NCBI RefSeq assembly: GCF_004005495.1
Contig: NZ_RZYA01000009.1
Coordinates: forward strand, 1 to 64,000
DNA length: 64,000 nucleotides
Source of the DNA: Streptomyces antnestii
GTDB taxonomy: Bacteria; Actinomycetota; Actinomycetes; Streptomycetales; Streptomycetaceae
Direction of reading: 5' to 3'
Part shown: positions 33,091 through 43,535 of the stretch, piece after piece
Layout of the letters: the number at the start of each line of letters is the position of its first letter
How positions within the stretch are numbered: the first letter of the stretch is position 1
Notes under the pieces: model-generated
Told to the model about the DNA's origin: nothing
Database searches by the model: none
Seen by the model: only the letters and a program-made list of their open reading frames with translations
Translations under genes and position numbers: made by a program

Positions 33091-33096
33091 CGGCGG

Positions 33097-34410
33097 TCAC
33101 GGCCCGCTCGCGTCGAGCTCCTCGGTGATCCGGCGGGATGCCGCCCTGGCCTCCGTGGCCGGGTCGGCCCCGTCGAGCACCTTCGACATGTACGCCTTGA
33201 TCGGGTTGTCGGCCTCGACCCTCGCCCACAGCGGGGAGACGGGGGTGGCCCGGCCCCGCGCGGCGCCCGCCGCCATCGCGGCCACGCCCGGCCCGGCGGC
33301 GACGGCGCCGCTCAGGGTCGTCTTGTTGGGCACGTAGTTCATGGTCCTGGCCAGGTCCTTCTGCCACTTGGCGCCGGCCAGGGCCTTGACGACCGCGACG
33401 GCACCGTCGCGGTCGTCGGTGTTCTCGGGCACCACGAGGTCGGAGCCTCCGGTGAAGACGGAGCCCGGCTTCGCGGCGGTCCGGCCCGGGACGGGGAAGT
33501 AGCCCAGCTTCCCCCTGAGTCCGGGGTTCTTCTCTTCCACGGCCTGGGCGGTGCCGGGTACGGCGACGATCTGGGCGACGTCGCCCTTCGCGAACTCGCC
33601 GGACTGTGGCGGGTGTTCCTCGTCGGCGTTCCTGGGCCCCCGGCCGAGCGCCTGGAGCTGCCGGTAGAACGCCATGCCGCGCAGCGCAGCGGGCGTGTGC
33701 AGGCTGCCCTCCCAGATGCCGCCGGTCTCCTTGGCGAGGTCGCCGCCCTCGTCCCAGATGAACCCGGCGAGCGTGTACCAGTCCTGGCCGGCCAGGTAGA
33801 TGCCCTGGTCACCGCCGGTGTTGAGGCGCCGGGTGTCGTCGATCCACTCGGCGCGGGTGCGGGGCGTCCGCTTGATGCCGGCCTTCGCGAAGAGGTCCTT
33901 GTTGTAGATCACCACCCGGTTGGCCGCGTACCAGGGGATGCCGTACTGGCGGGAGTGGAACATGCCGGGGTCGGCGAGTCCGGGCAGCCAGTCGTCCATG
34001 CCGAGGTCGCGCGCGGACTCGAGGCTGAGGTCGAGCAGGCCGCCCTCGTCGACGTACTGGGGGACCTGCGTGTTGCCGACCTCGATGACGTCGGGGGCGG
34101 GGCCGTCCGCAGCGTCGCCCTTTGCCCGGGCACCCGGCTTCCGGGTGAGGGCCGCGCTCACCTTCGCGCCGATGCCGGTCCACTCCTGGATGCGGATGTC
34201 CAGGCGCAGGCCTGGGTTCTCGTCCTCGAAGCTCTTCGTGAACCGGCGCAGGAACGCGTCCGACGCGCTGTCCTTCATCAGCCAGACGGTGACGGTGCGC
34301 TGTTCGTCGCCTCCGCCCGGAAGGTAGCCGCAGCCGGTGAGGAGGGCGGCGGACACGAGGCCGAGGGAGACGAGGGTCGCGGCGGTGCGGCGGAGCATCA
34401 CGTGGGTCAC
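33097..34410 (-). CDS. sugar ABC transporter substrate-binding lipoprotein (orphan)
   Basis: 437 residues, family 1 extracellular solute-binding protein. The lipobox LLTGC places the lipidated Cys at 27. Sugar-binding features include TVTVWLMKDSASDAFLRRFTKSFE, YGIPWYAANRVVIYNKDLFAKAG and the C-terminal MNYVPNKTTL. No permease or ATPase genes adjoin, so it must use membrane components encoded elsewhere. DasA/NgcE-type binding proteins for chitin sugars in streptomycetes behave this way and are controlled by DasR, and a DasR-like site lies upstream. GTG 34410 is preferred; ATG 34398 is possible. Confidence 0.88.
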   Translation of the reverse strand: MTHVMLRRTAATLVSLGLVSAALLTGCGYLPGGGDEQRTVTVWLMKDSASDAFLRRFTKSFEDENPGLRLDIRIQEWTGIGAKVSAALTRKPGARAKGDAADGPAPDVIEVGNTQVPQYVDEGGLLDLSLESARDLGMDDWLPGLADPGMFHSRQYGIPWYAANRVVIYNKDLFAKAGIKRTPRTRAEWIDDTRRLNTGGDQGIYLAGQDWYTLAGFIWDEGGDLAKETGGIWEGSLHTPAALRGMAFYRQLQALGRGPRNADEEHPPQSGEFAKGDVAQIVAVPGTAQAVEEKNPGLRGKLGYFPVPGRTAAKPGSVFTGGSDLVVPENTDDRDGAVAVVKALAGAKWQKDLARTMNYVPNKTTLSGAVAAGPGVAAMAAGAARGRATPVSPLWARVEADNPIKAYMSKVLDGADPATEARAASRRITEELDASGP

Positions 34411-34487
34411 TTTCTGCCTGCGGACAGGGAGGGGCGGCCCGACGGTGGGGGAGAGCGCGGTGCTCGCGCACGGGTGTGGCTGGGATT

Positions 34488-34501
34488 TTGGTATGGACCA
34501 A
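34488..34501. promoter_or_regulatory. DasR (dre)-like operator
   Basis: TTGGTATGGACCAA has TGGT/ACCA arms separated by four bases, as in the dre consensus TGGTCTAGACCA. It lies 78 bp upstream of the sugar-binding lipoprotein start and about 140 bp from the divergent dodecin gene. Confidence 0.5.
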
Positions 34502-34642
34502 TGGAGCGGTCAAGGGGTGGTCAACGGGTATCTGCGAGTAAGCCGAACTTCCGCATCCTCTCGCTCGCGGTCCCGGGCGACCTGAGGCACCGTGGAGGGA
34601 CGTCCTTCACAGACGTCCACCGCACGGGCCGAGGAGGCCTTC

Positions 34643-34861
34643 ATGTCCCACCACACGTACCGGGTCACAGAGATCGTCGGCACCTCCCCCGACGGAGTCG
34701 ACCAGGCCATCCGCAACGGCATCGCCCGCGCCTCGCAGACGCTTCGCGGTCTGGACTGGTTCGAGGTCGGCCAGGTGCGCGGCCACATCGAGAACGGACA
34801 GATCGCGCACTACCAGGTCAGCCTGAAGGTCGGCTTCCGCCTGGAGGACGAGGCCTCCTGA
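34643..34861 (+). CDS. dodecin family flavin-binding protein
   Basis: 72 residues, the usual dodecin length. TYRVTEIVGTSPDGVDQAIRNGIARAS is the diagnostic N-terminus and LRGLDWFEVGQVRGHIENG holds the Trp that stacks on flavin. Dodecins form hollow dodecamers that store FMN/FAD or bind CoA. Excellent Shine-Dalgarno GAGGAGG before ATG 34643. Confidence 0.95.
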   Translation: MSHHTYRVTEIVGTSPDGVDQAIRNGIARASQTLRGLDWFEVGQVRGHIENGQIAHYQVSLKVGFRLEDEAS

Positions 34862-34880
34862 GCAGGCCTGCCGGGCCCGC

Positions 34881-35369
34881 TCAGGTGCGGCCCTCCCGTT
34901 CCTGGGCGTCCTTCAGCGCCTCGGACTCGCTCGCCCACCGGGCGCGGACGACGGAGAAACCCGCCCGTTCGGCCTCGTCGCACACGAGCTCGTCGTCGTC
35001 GACCAGCATCCGCACGTCCCGGCCGCGCGAGAGCGTGCGCAGCGTCTCCAGCTTGGTGCTGCGCGCGGGCCTGCGGTCGTCGTTGCGGCGCATCCACACG
35101 CGCCCGTCGGGCAGCCCCTGCGCGGCCAGCCACGCCACCGTGTCGGCGCGGCACCGCTCGGGGCGGCCCGTGAGGTAGACGACCTCGCACTCGAGCGCGC
35201 TCTCAAGCACCAGGGCCACGCCCCGGGCGAGCGGCGGGTCGTCGGGGGCGGCGGCGAAGAAGCCCGCCCAGTCCCGGGGGGAGCGCTCCAGGAAGCGCTG
35301 CCGGTGGGCCGTGTCCGCGAGGGTGTTGTCGAGGTCGAACACGGCCAGGGGTCTGTTGTTGTCGGTCAC
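34881..35369 (-). CDS. HAD-superfamily phosphatase, polynucleotide-kinase-like
   Basis: 162 residues. HAD motif I is VFDLDNTLADT, motif II is YLTGRPE, and the acidic motif is MLVDDDELVCDEAERAG. The pattern resembles the 3'-phosphatase domain of T4 Pnk-like proteins and acid-phosphatase-type HADs. Substrate is not known. It starts with GTG 35369. Small and stand-alone; converges on the dodecin gene. Confidence 0.85.
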   Translation of the reverse strand: MTDNNRPLAVFDLDNTLADTAHRQRFLERSPRDWAGFFAAAPDDPPLARGVALVLESALECEVVYLTGRPERCRADTVAWLAAQGLPDGRVWMRRNDDRRPARSTKLETLRTLSRGRDVRMLVDDDELVCDEAERAGFSVVRARWASESEALKDAQEREGRT

Positions 35370-35463
35370 CCGTCAAGGGTAGGGATCCCCAAGGGCAGAG
35401 GGCGGGGAATCCCGAAGGGCACTGAGCGGGGAATCCTGGCGCGGCACAGACGTTGAACGGTGT

Positions 35464-36474
35464 GTGAGCAGCTCAGTGATCGCTTCGACCCGGTTCTCCG
35501 TCCTCGACCGTTCGCGCACCCGTGAGGGGCACGACGGGCCCGGGGCGCTGCGCGACACCGTGCGCCTGGCGCGGGAACTCGAAGCGCTCGGCTACCACCG
35601 CCTGTGGGTGTCGGAACACCACGGGGTGCCGGGGGTCGCGGGTTCGGCGCCGACCGTGCTCGCCGCGGCGGTCGCCGCCGCCACCCGCACGATCCGGGTC
35701 GGCACCGGCGGCGTGATGCTGCCCAACCACCAACCCCTCGTCGTGGCCGAACAGTTCGGGGTCCTGGAGTCCCTGTTCCCCGGCCGGATCGACATGGGGC
35801 TCGGCCGCTCGGTGGGATTCACGGGCGGGGTGCGCAAGGCACTCGGCCGGGACAAGGACGACGCCGGGGACTTCGCCGGTCAGCTGGCGGAGCTCCTCGC
35901 GTTCTTCCGCGGCACGTCCGCGACCGGGGTGCGGGCCCGCCCCTCGGACGGCCTGAGCGTCCCGCCGTTCGTGCTCGCCCTCGGCGAGGGCGCGACGATC
36001 GCCGCCGAGGCCGGACTCCCGATGGTGATCGGCGACCTCAGGAACCGCGAGAAGATGCTGCGCGGCATCGACCAGTACCGCGCGGCGTTCCGCCCGTCGG
36101 CGTGGGCGGCCGAACCGTACGTCGTCGTCTCGGGCACGGTCGCCGTCGCCGGGACACCGGAGGCGGCCCGCCGCCTGCTGGTCTCCGAGGCCTGGTCGAT
36201 GGCGTACTCCCGCACCCACGGCACGTTCCCGCCGCTGCCGCCCGCCGAGCGGGTGGAGGCGCTGGCGATGACCGCGAAGGAGCGGGACTTCTACGAGTCC
36301 GGGCTGCGCGGCCACATCGCGGGCACCGAGGACGAGGTCGCGGAGGAGCTGGAGACGCTGATCAAGGAGAGCGGCGCACAGGAGATGCTGGTCACGACCA
36401 GTACGTACGACCGGGAGGGGCTGCTCGACTCGTTCCGCGGGCTCGCCCGGGTAGCGGGTCTCGGCGCCGCCTAG
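35464..36474 (+). CDS. LLM-class flavin-dependent oxidoreductase
   Basis: 336 residues, bacterial luciferase-like barrel. LGYHRLWVSEHHGVPG and RTIRVGTGGVMLPNHQPLVVAEQFGVLESLFPGRIDMGLGR (read in two parts) are typical of the FMN-dependent MsnO8/alkanal monooxygenase-like subgroup. Substrate unknown. GTG 35464. It lies 61 bp before the UvrA-like gene in the same direction. Confidence 0.9.
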   Translation: MSSSVIASTRFSVLDRSRTREGHDGPGALRDTVRLARELEALGYHRLWVSEHHGVPGVAGSAPTVLAAAVAAATRTIRVGTGGVMLPNHQPLVVAEQFGVLESLFPGRIDMGLGRSVGFTGGVRKALGRDKDDAGDFAGQLAELLAFFRGTSATGVRARPSDGLSVPPFVLALGEGATIAAEAGLPMVIGDLRNREKMLRGIDQYRAAFRPSAWAAEPYVVVSGTVAVAGTPEAARRLLVSEAWSMAYSRTHGTFPPLPPAERVEALAMTAKERDFYESGLRGHIAGTEDEVAEELETLIKESGAQEMLVTTSTYDREGLLDSFRGLARVAGLGAA

Positions 36475-36535
36475 AATCGTGGGGTTTGCCATTCCCTGGA
36501 TCACCGCACCCGAGCCGCCGTACGGAGCCCGCCCC

Positions 36536-38890
36536 ATGGACGACCCCCACGACCCGTTCGTCCGCGTCCGGGGTGCCCGCGAGCACAATCTGCGGGGCGT
36601 GGACGTGGACATCCCGCGTGACGTGATCGCCGTCTTCACCGGGGTCTCCGGCTCCGGGAAGTCCTCGCTGGCGTTCGGGACGATCTACGCCGAGGCCCAG
36701 CGCCGCTACTTCGAGTCCGTGGCCCCGTACGCGCGTCGCCTCATCCACCAGGTCGGTGCGCCCAAGGTCGGCGAGATCACCGGGCTTCCGCCGGCCGTGT
36801 CGCTCCAGCAGCGCCGATCGTCGCCCACGTCCCGTTCCTCCGTCGGCACCGTGACCACGCTCTCCAACTCGCTGCGCATGCTGTTCTCGCGGGCGGGCGA
36901 CTACCCGCCGGGCGCGGAGCGGCTCGACTCCGACGCCTTCTCGCCGAACACCGCGGCGGGGGCGTGCCCCGAGTGTCACGGGCTCGGTCTGGTGCACCGC
37001 ACGACGGAGGCGCTCCTCGTACCCGATCCGTCGCTGTCGATCCGCGAGGGGGCGATCGCCGCGTGGCCGGGTGCGTGGCAGGGCAAGAACCTGCGCGACG
37101 TGCTGGACGCGCTCGGGTACGACGTCGACCGGCCCTGGCGCGAGCTGCCGCAGGGCGAGCGGGACTGGATCCTGTTCACGGACGAGCAGCCGGTCGTCAC
37201 GGTCCACCCCGTACGGGACGCCGGGCGCATCCAACGCCCTTACCAGGGCACGTACATGAGCGCGAACCGCTATGTGCTGAAGACGTTCGCGGACTCCAAG
37301 AGCCAGACGCTGCGCACGAAGGCCGAGCGGTTCCTCGACAGCGCGCCCTGTGCGGTGTGCGGCGGGGCGCGGCTGCGGGCCGAGTCGCTGGCCGTGACGT
37401 TCGCGGGCCGGACGATCGCGGAGCTGGCGCATCTGCCGCTCACGGACCTCGCGAGGATCCTCGACGTGCCGGACGACGCGTCGGAGACCGCGCGGGTTCT
37501 CACGGCCGATCTGCTGGCCCGGATCGCCACCGTCACCGAGCTCGGCCTCGGCTACCTCGGCCTGGACCGCGCCACCCCCACGCTCTCCGCCGGAGAGCTC
37601 CAACGCCTGCGGCTGGCAACGCAGTTGCGCTCGGGCCTGTTCGGCGTGGTCTACGTGCTCGACGAGCCGTCGGCGGGCCTGCACCCGGCCGACACTGAGT
37701 CGCTGCTCACGGTCCTGGACCGGCTCAAGGCGTCCGGCAACTCGGTGTTCGTGGTCGAGCACCATCTCGACGTCATGCGCCGGGCGGACTGGCTCGTCGA
37801 CGTGGGGCCGCTCGCGGGCGAGCACGGCGGCCACGTGCTGCACAGCGGTCCCGTCGCGGACCTGGCGTCCGTCGCGGAGTCGGCGACCGCCCGGTTCCTG
37901 TTCGGCCGCGAGCCCGCACCTGAGCGCACGGTGCGGGAGCCGCGCGGGTGGCTGAAGGTCGGCCCGGTGACCCGGCACAATCTGCGGGACGTGTCGGCGG
38001 ACGTTCCGCTCGGCGCGTTCACCGCCGTCACGGGTGTCTCCGGGTCCGGGAAGTCCACCCTGATCGGCTCGATCACGGAGGAACTGGAAGGCGTGGGGCG
38101 CCTGGTGGTCGTCGACCAGAAGCCGATCGGGCGCACCCCGCGCTCCAACCTCGCCACGTACACGGGTCTCTTCGACGTCGTACGGAAGGTGTTCGCGGCG
38201 ACCGACGAGGCGAAGGCCCGTAAGTACGGCGTGGGGCGGTTCTCGTTCAACGTGGCGGGCGGCCGCTGCGAGACCTGCCAGGGCGAGGGGTTCGTCAGCG
38301 TCGAGCTGCTCTTCCTGCCCAGCACGTACGCGCCCTGCCCGGACTGCGGCGGCGCGCGCTACAACCCCGAGACGCTCCAAGTCGCCTACCGGGGACGGAA
38401 CATCGCCGAGGTGCTCGACCTGACGGTGGAGGGCGCCGCAGCGTTCTTCGAGGAGGCGGGCGACGACGCGCCGGCGGTCATCCGCAGTCTGCGCACCCTC
38501 CTGGACGTGGGGCTCGGCTATCTGCGCCTGGGCCAGCCCGCGACCGAGCTGTCCGGCGGCGAGGCCCAACGCATCAAGCTGGCCAGCGAGTTGCAGCGGC
38601 TGCGCCGGGGCCACACGCTGTATCTCCTCGACGAGCCGACGACGGGTCTGCACCCGGCCGACACCGAGGTCCTGATGCGCCAACTGCACGGGCTCGTCGA
38701 CGCGGGCAGCTCCGTCGTCGTGGTCGAGCACGACATGGCGGTCGTGGCGGGCGCGGACTGGGTGATCGACCTGGGGCCCGGCGGGGGCGACGCGGGCGGG
38801 CACATCGTCGCCGCGGGCCCGCCGGCCGAGGTGGCGCGGTCGGGCGACAGCCGTACGGCGCCCTATCTGGCGCGGGCGCTGGCCGGATGA
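36536..38890 (+). CDS. UvrA-like ABC ATPase (short paralogue)
   Basis: 784 residues, well below the 940-1000 of housekeeping UvrA. Two ABC modules each have Walker A (GVSGSGKSSLAFG, GVSGSGKSTLIGS), signature (TLSAGELQRLRLATQL, ELSGGEAQRIKLASEL) and Walker B (VYVLDEPSAGLHP, LYLLDEPTTGLHP). Zinc-knuckle pairs CPECHG/CAVCGG and CETCQG/CPDCGG are retained. The missing length falls in the first module, where the UvrB-binding domain normally inserts, so this is a UvrA2/DrrC-type paralogue, likely for drug or DNA-adduct tolerance rather than standard excision repair. ATG 36536 has GGAG 8 nt upstream. Confidence 0.9.
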   Translation: MDDPHDPFVRVRGAREHNLRGVDVDIPRDVIAVFTGVSGSGKSSLAFGTIYAEAQRRYFESVAPYARRLIHQVGAPKVGEITGLPPAVSLQQRRSSPTSRSSVGTVTTLSNSLRMLFSRAGDYPPGAERLDSDAFSPNTAAGACPECHGLGLVHRTTEALLVPDPSLSIREGAIAAWPGAWQGKNLRDVLDALGYDVDRPWRELPQGERDWILFTDEQPVVTVHPVRDAGRIQRPYQGTYMSANRYVLKTFADSKSQTLRTKAERFLDSAPCAVCGGARLRAESLAVTFAGRTIAELAHLPLTDLARILDVPDDASETARVLTADLLARIATVTELGLGYLGLDRATPTLSAGELQRLRLATQLRSGLFGVVYVLDEPSAGLHPADTESLLTVLDRLKASGNSVFVVEHHLDVMRRADWLVDVGPLAGEHGGHVLHSGPVADLASVAESATARFLFGREPAPERTVREPRGWLKVGPVTRHNLRDVSADVPLGAFTAVTGVSGSGKSTLIGSITEELEGVGRLVVVDQKPIGRTPRSNLATYTGLFDVVRKVFAATDEAKARKYGVGRFSFNVAGGRCETCQGEGFVSVELLFLPSTYAPCPDCGGARYNPETLQVAYRGRNIAEVLDLTVEGAAAFFEEAGDDAPAVIRSLRTLLDVGLGYLRLGQPATELSGGEAQRIKLASELQRLRRGHTLYLLDEPTTGLHPADTEVLMRQLHGLVDAGSSVVVVEHDMAVVAGADWVIDLGPGGGDAGGHIVAAGPPAEVARSGDSRTAPYLARALAG

Positions 38891-38927
38891 CACCGGGCAG
38901 ACCGGGGAGGGGAGGCAGTCGCGCCCC

Positions 38928-39782
38928 CTACCCGGCCGCCCGCACATCGGCTCTGGGTGACGCCCGCAGTGTGTGCCGCGTGCGCGGTTCCACGCCGTGG
39001 CCGATGGTCGCCTCCACCGCGTCCGCGAGGCTCTTGCGGTGAGGGTGATCGCCCGGCGCGATCGCCGGAAGGACCTCCATCTCGGCGACGAGACCGCGCG
39101 CCGTGGCGACCCGCCACAGGGACGCGAGCAGCACGTCGTCGCCGACGAACGCGGGCGCGGCGCTGAACGCTCCCCCGCCGCTCCGATAGGAGATCCGTAG
39201 CGGCTGGACGGGCACGCCGGCGTCCAGGGCGGCCTGGAACACGGCCCGGCGGAACGGGCCTTGGGCGCGCCCGCACCACGTACTGCCCTCCGGGAACGCG
39301 ACGACGGCCGCGCCGGAGCGCAGGGCGTCGGCGATCCGCGCGACGGTGTCCGGCAGGGCCCGCAGCCGGTCGCGCTCGATGAAGAGGGTGCCGCCGCGCG
39401 CGGCGAGCGGCCCGGCGACGGGCCAGGTGCCCACCTCGCGCTTGGCGAGCATGCGGGCCGGGCGGGCGGCGGCGGTCAGCGGGATGTCGAGCCACGAGAT
39501 GTGGTTCGCCACGACCAGGACTCCCCCGTCCGGTACGGCGGCTCCGGTGATCCGTACCCGTACCCCCACCGACCGCACCACGGCCCGGCACCAGCGTGCC
39601 ACCAGGGCGTCGCGCACCCGGGGCGGGCAGCGTCCCACCACCGGTGACAGGACGACTCCGAGGGCGGTGACGAGGACGAGTGCCAGGAGCCGGAGCGCGG
39701 CGCGCGGGGCGCCCGCCACGGCTGTCCCGGCGCGGGCGCACCCCTGCGGGGTGCAGGGCCCGGTGGGCAGCCAGGCGCTCAC
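38928..39782 (-). CDS. olsA: 1-acylglycerol-3-phosphate acyltransferase-like (OlsA)
   Basis: 284 residues. N-terminal membrane anchor (LLALVLVTALGVVLSPVVG), then PlsC motifs NHISWLDIP (H-x4-D), FIERDRLRALPDTVARI and the FPEGSTWCG block. Its GTG overlaps the OlsB stop (GTGA). The pairing means it probably O-acylates lyso-ornithine lipid to ornithine lipid, a phosphate-free membrane lipid known in Streptomyces. A general PlsC role is the alternative. Confidence 0.85.
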   Translation of the reverse strand: MSAWLPTGPCTPQGCARAGTAVAGAPRAALRLLALVLVTALGVVLSPVVGRCPPRVRDALVARWCRAVVRSVGVRVRITGAAVPDGGVLVVANHISWLDIPLTAAARPARMLAKREVGTWPVAGPLAARGGTLFIERDRLRALPDTVARIADALRSGAAVVAFPEGSTWCGRAQGPFRRAVFQAALDAGVPVQPLRISYRSGGGAFSAAPAFVGDDVLLASLWRVATARGLVAEMEVLPAIAPGDHPHRKSLADAVEATIGHGVEPRTRHTLRASPRADVRAAG

Positions 39783-40549
39783 CACGACGGGGCGAGCGAG
39801 AGGAAGTGACGCAGGTAGCGCGGGTCGACGCGGCGCATGGACAGCAGCACGTACAGGTCGGCGACGCCGAAGTCCGGGTCGTGGGCCGGCTCTCCGCACA
39901 CCATGGCGCCGAGCCGCAGATAGCCGCGAAGGAGTGCCGGCAGTTCGGTGCGTCCCTGGCGCTCGACGCCCTCGGCGGACCAGGGGAGCCGGGGTCGTAC
40001 GCGGTACTCCTCGGGCGCGAGGTACTTGTCCCGTACCCGGTCCCAGGTTCCGGCGGCGAGCTGCCCGCCGTCGGCGAGCGGCAGGGAGCAGCAGCCGGCC
40101 AGCCACTCGTGGCCGCCGCGCTCCATGTAGCGGGCGATGCCCGCCCAGATCAGGCCGATGACGGCGCCGTCGCGGTGGTCGGGGTGGACGCAGGAGCGGC
40201 CGACCTCGACGAGGCCGGGACGTATCGCGGCGAGGGGGCCGAGGTCGAACTCGCCCTCCGAGTAGAGCCGTCCCGCGACCGCGGCGCGCTCGGGCGGCAG
40301 CAGCCGGTAGGTGCCGACGACCTGTCCCGTGGTGGTGTCGCGGACGAGCAGGTGGTCGCAGTAGGCGTCGAAGGAGTCGATGTCGAGGCCGGGTTCGGGG
40401 GTGCTGAGGTGGGCGCCCATCTCGCCGGCGAAGACGTCGTGGCGCAGCCGCTGCGCGGCCCGGACGTCGGCCTCGTCGCGGGCGATGGTCACGGTGTAGC
40501 GGGTGCCCGTCGCGGGCGGCGGGGCGGGGGCGAGGGTGGAAGCGGTCAT
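39779..40549 (-). CDS. olsB: L-ornithine N-alpha-acyltransferase OlsB-like (GNAT/hemolysin-like)
   Basis: 256 residues. RDEADVRAAQRLRHDVFAGEMGA, DSFDAYCDHLLVRD and VEVGRSCVHPDHRDGAVIGLIWAG follow the acyl-ACP-dependent N-acyltransferase pattern of OlsB. The product would be lyso-ornithine lipid, the substrate of the overlapping olsA. ATG 40549 is preceded by GGGAGAGCC. The operon lies between the sdh terminator and the UvrA-like gene. Confidence 0.88.
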   Translation of the reverse strand: MTASTLAPAPPPATGTRYTVTIARDEADVRAAQRLRHDVFAGEMGAHLSTPEPGLDIDSFDAYCDHLLVRDTTTGQVVGTYRLLPPERAAVAGRLYSEGEFDLGPLAAIRPGLVEVGRSCVHPDHRDGAVIGLIWAGIARYMERGGHEWLAGCCSLPLADGGQLAAGTWDRVRDKYLAPEEYRVRPRLPWSAEGVERQGRTELPALLRGYLRLGAMVCGEPAHDPDFGVADLYVLLSMRRVDPRYLRHFLSLAPSW

Positions 40550-40752
40550 GGCTCTCTCCCGGGGCAGGGCCTGTTCGGCACGTCGGCGGACAGGGCCGCT
40601 GGGGTTCGCGGCCCTTGCGGTTACGTTCTTCCGCCGTCCGCTGGCGTGCGCGTGGCCGTCAGCGGGATCCCGGATGTGCGGATGTTGAATGCCAGGAACC
40701 CGGGGCGCGCCCAGGTGGTGCCCCGGAGTGGTTCCGGGGCCGGAAATCCTGA

Positions 40753-40787
40753 CGGGACCGGGGGATTGAGCACCACTCCCGGTCCCG
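40753..40787. terminator. hairpin terminator downstream of sdhB
   Basis: CGGGACCGGG (40753-40762) pairs perfectly with CCCGGTCCCG (40778-40787) around a 15-nt loop. It lies 50 bp past the sdhB stop on the minus strand. Confidence 0.6.
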
Positions 40788-40837
40788 CCCGCCCGCGCTG
40801 TGCCGCGGGACGTCTTTCCTGTGCCTGCCTTAAGGTG

Positions 40838-41583
40838 TCAGGCCCTCTTCACCTTCCGGGTCGCCCGCAGCCACTCCTTGTTCATGGCGGCGATGGACGG
40901 CAGCGGGATGCCCTTCGGGCAGGCGGTGGCGCACTCGCCGGTCAGGGTGCAGCCGCCGAAGCCCTCCGCGTCCATCTGCCCGACCATGTCGAGGACGCGG
41001 GTCTCGCGCTCGGGCGCGCCTTGCGGGAGGACGTTGAGGTGGTTGACCTTCGCCGAGGTGAACAGCATCGCCGAGCCGTTCGGGCAGGCCGCCACGCACG
41101 CTCCGCAGCCGATGCACTCGGCATGCTCGAACGCGAAGTCCGCGTCGGGCTTGGGTACGGGCGTGGAGTGGGCCTCGGGCGCGGCACCCGTGGGGGCGCT
41201 GATGTAGCCGCCGGCCTGGATGATGCGGTCGAACGCGGTGCGGTCGACGACGAGGTCCTTGACCACCGGGAACGCGGAGGCGCGCCACGGCTCGATGTCG
41301 ATCGTGTCGCCGTCGTTGAAGGACCGCATGTGGAGCTGGCAGGTCGTGGTGCGCTCGGGGCCGTGCGCGTCGCCGTTGATCACGAGCGAGCAGGCGCCGC
41401 AGATGCCCTCGCGGCAGTCGTGGTCGAACGCGACCGGGTCGTCGCCCTTGAGGATGAGCTCCTCGTTGAGCGTGTCGAGCATCTCCAGGAACGACATGTC
41501 CTGCGAGATTCCGTCCACGTCGTAGGTGGACATGGCGCCTTCGGCGTCGGCGTTCTTCTGGCGCCAGACGCGCAGGGTGAGCT

Positions 41584-41587
<4 letters not shown>
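40838..41587 (-). CDS. sdhB: succinate dehydrogenase/fumarate reductase iron-sulfur subunit
   Basis: 249 residues. Carries the three clusters: 2Fe-2S ligands in DCREGICGACSLVING with the later TTTCQL, 4Fe-4S ligands in CIGCGACVAACPNG, and 3Fe-4S ligands in CTLTGECATACPKG. The electron wire between SdhA flavin and membrane haem. ATG overlaps the sdhA stop (ATGA). Last gene of sdhCAB. Confidence 0.95.
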
Positions 41588-43533
<1,946 letters not shown>

Positions 43534-43535
43534 GG

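Noticed and set aside
36392..38947. Long minus-strand open frame opposite the UvrA-like gene
   Set aside because: Its translation is a shadow rich in Arg/His/Gly with no domain; the plus strand encodes a full UvrA-like protein with all ATPase motifs.
40753..40787. Further DevR-like site
   Set aside because: CGGGACCGGG/CCCGGTCCCG resembles the motif arms, but the 15-bp spacing and the position just past sdhB make it a terminator hairpin.
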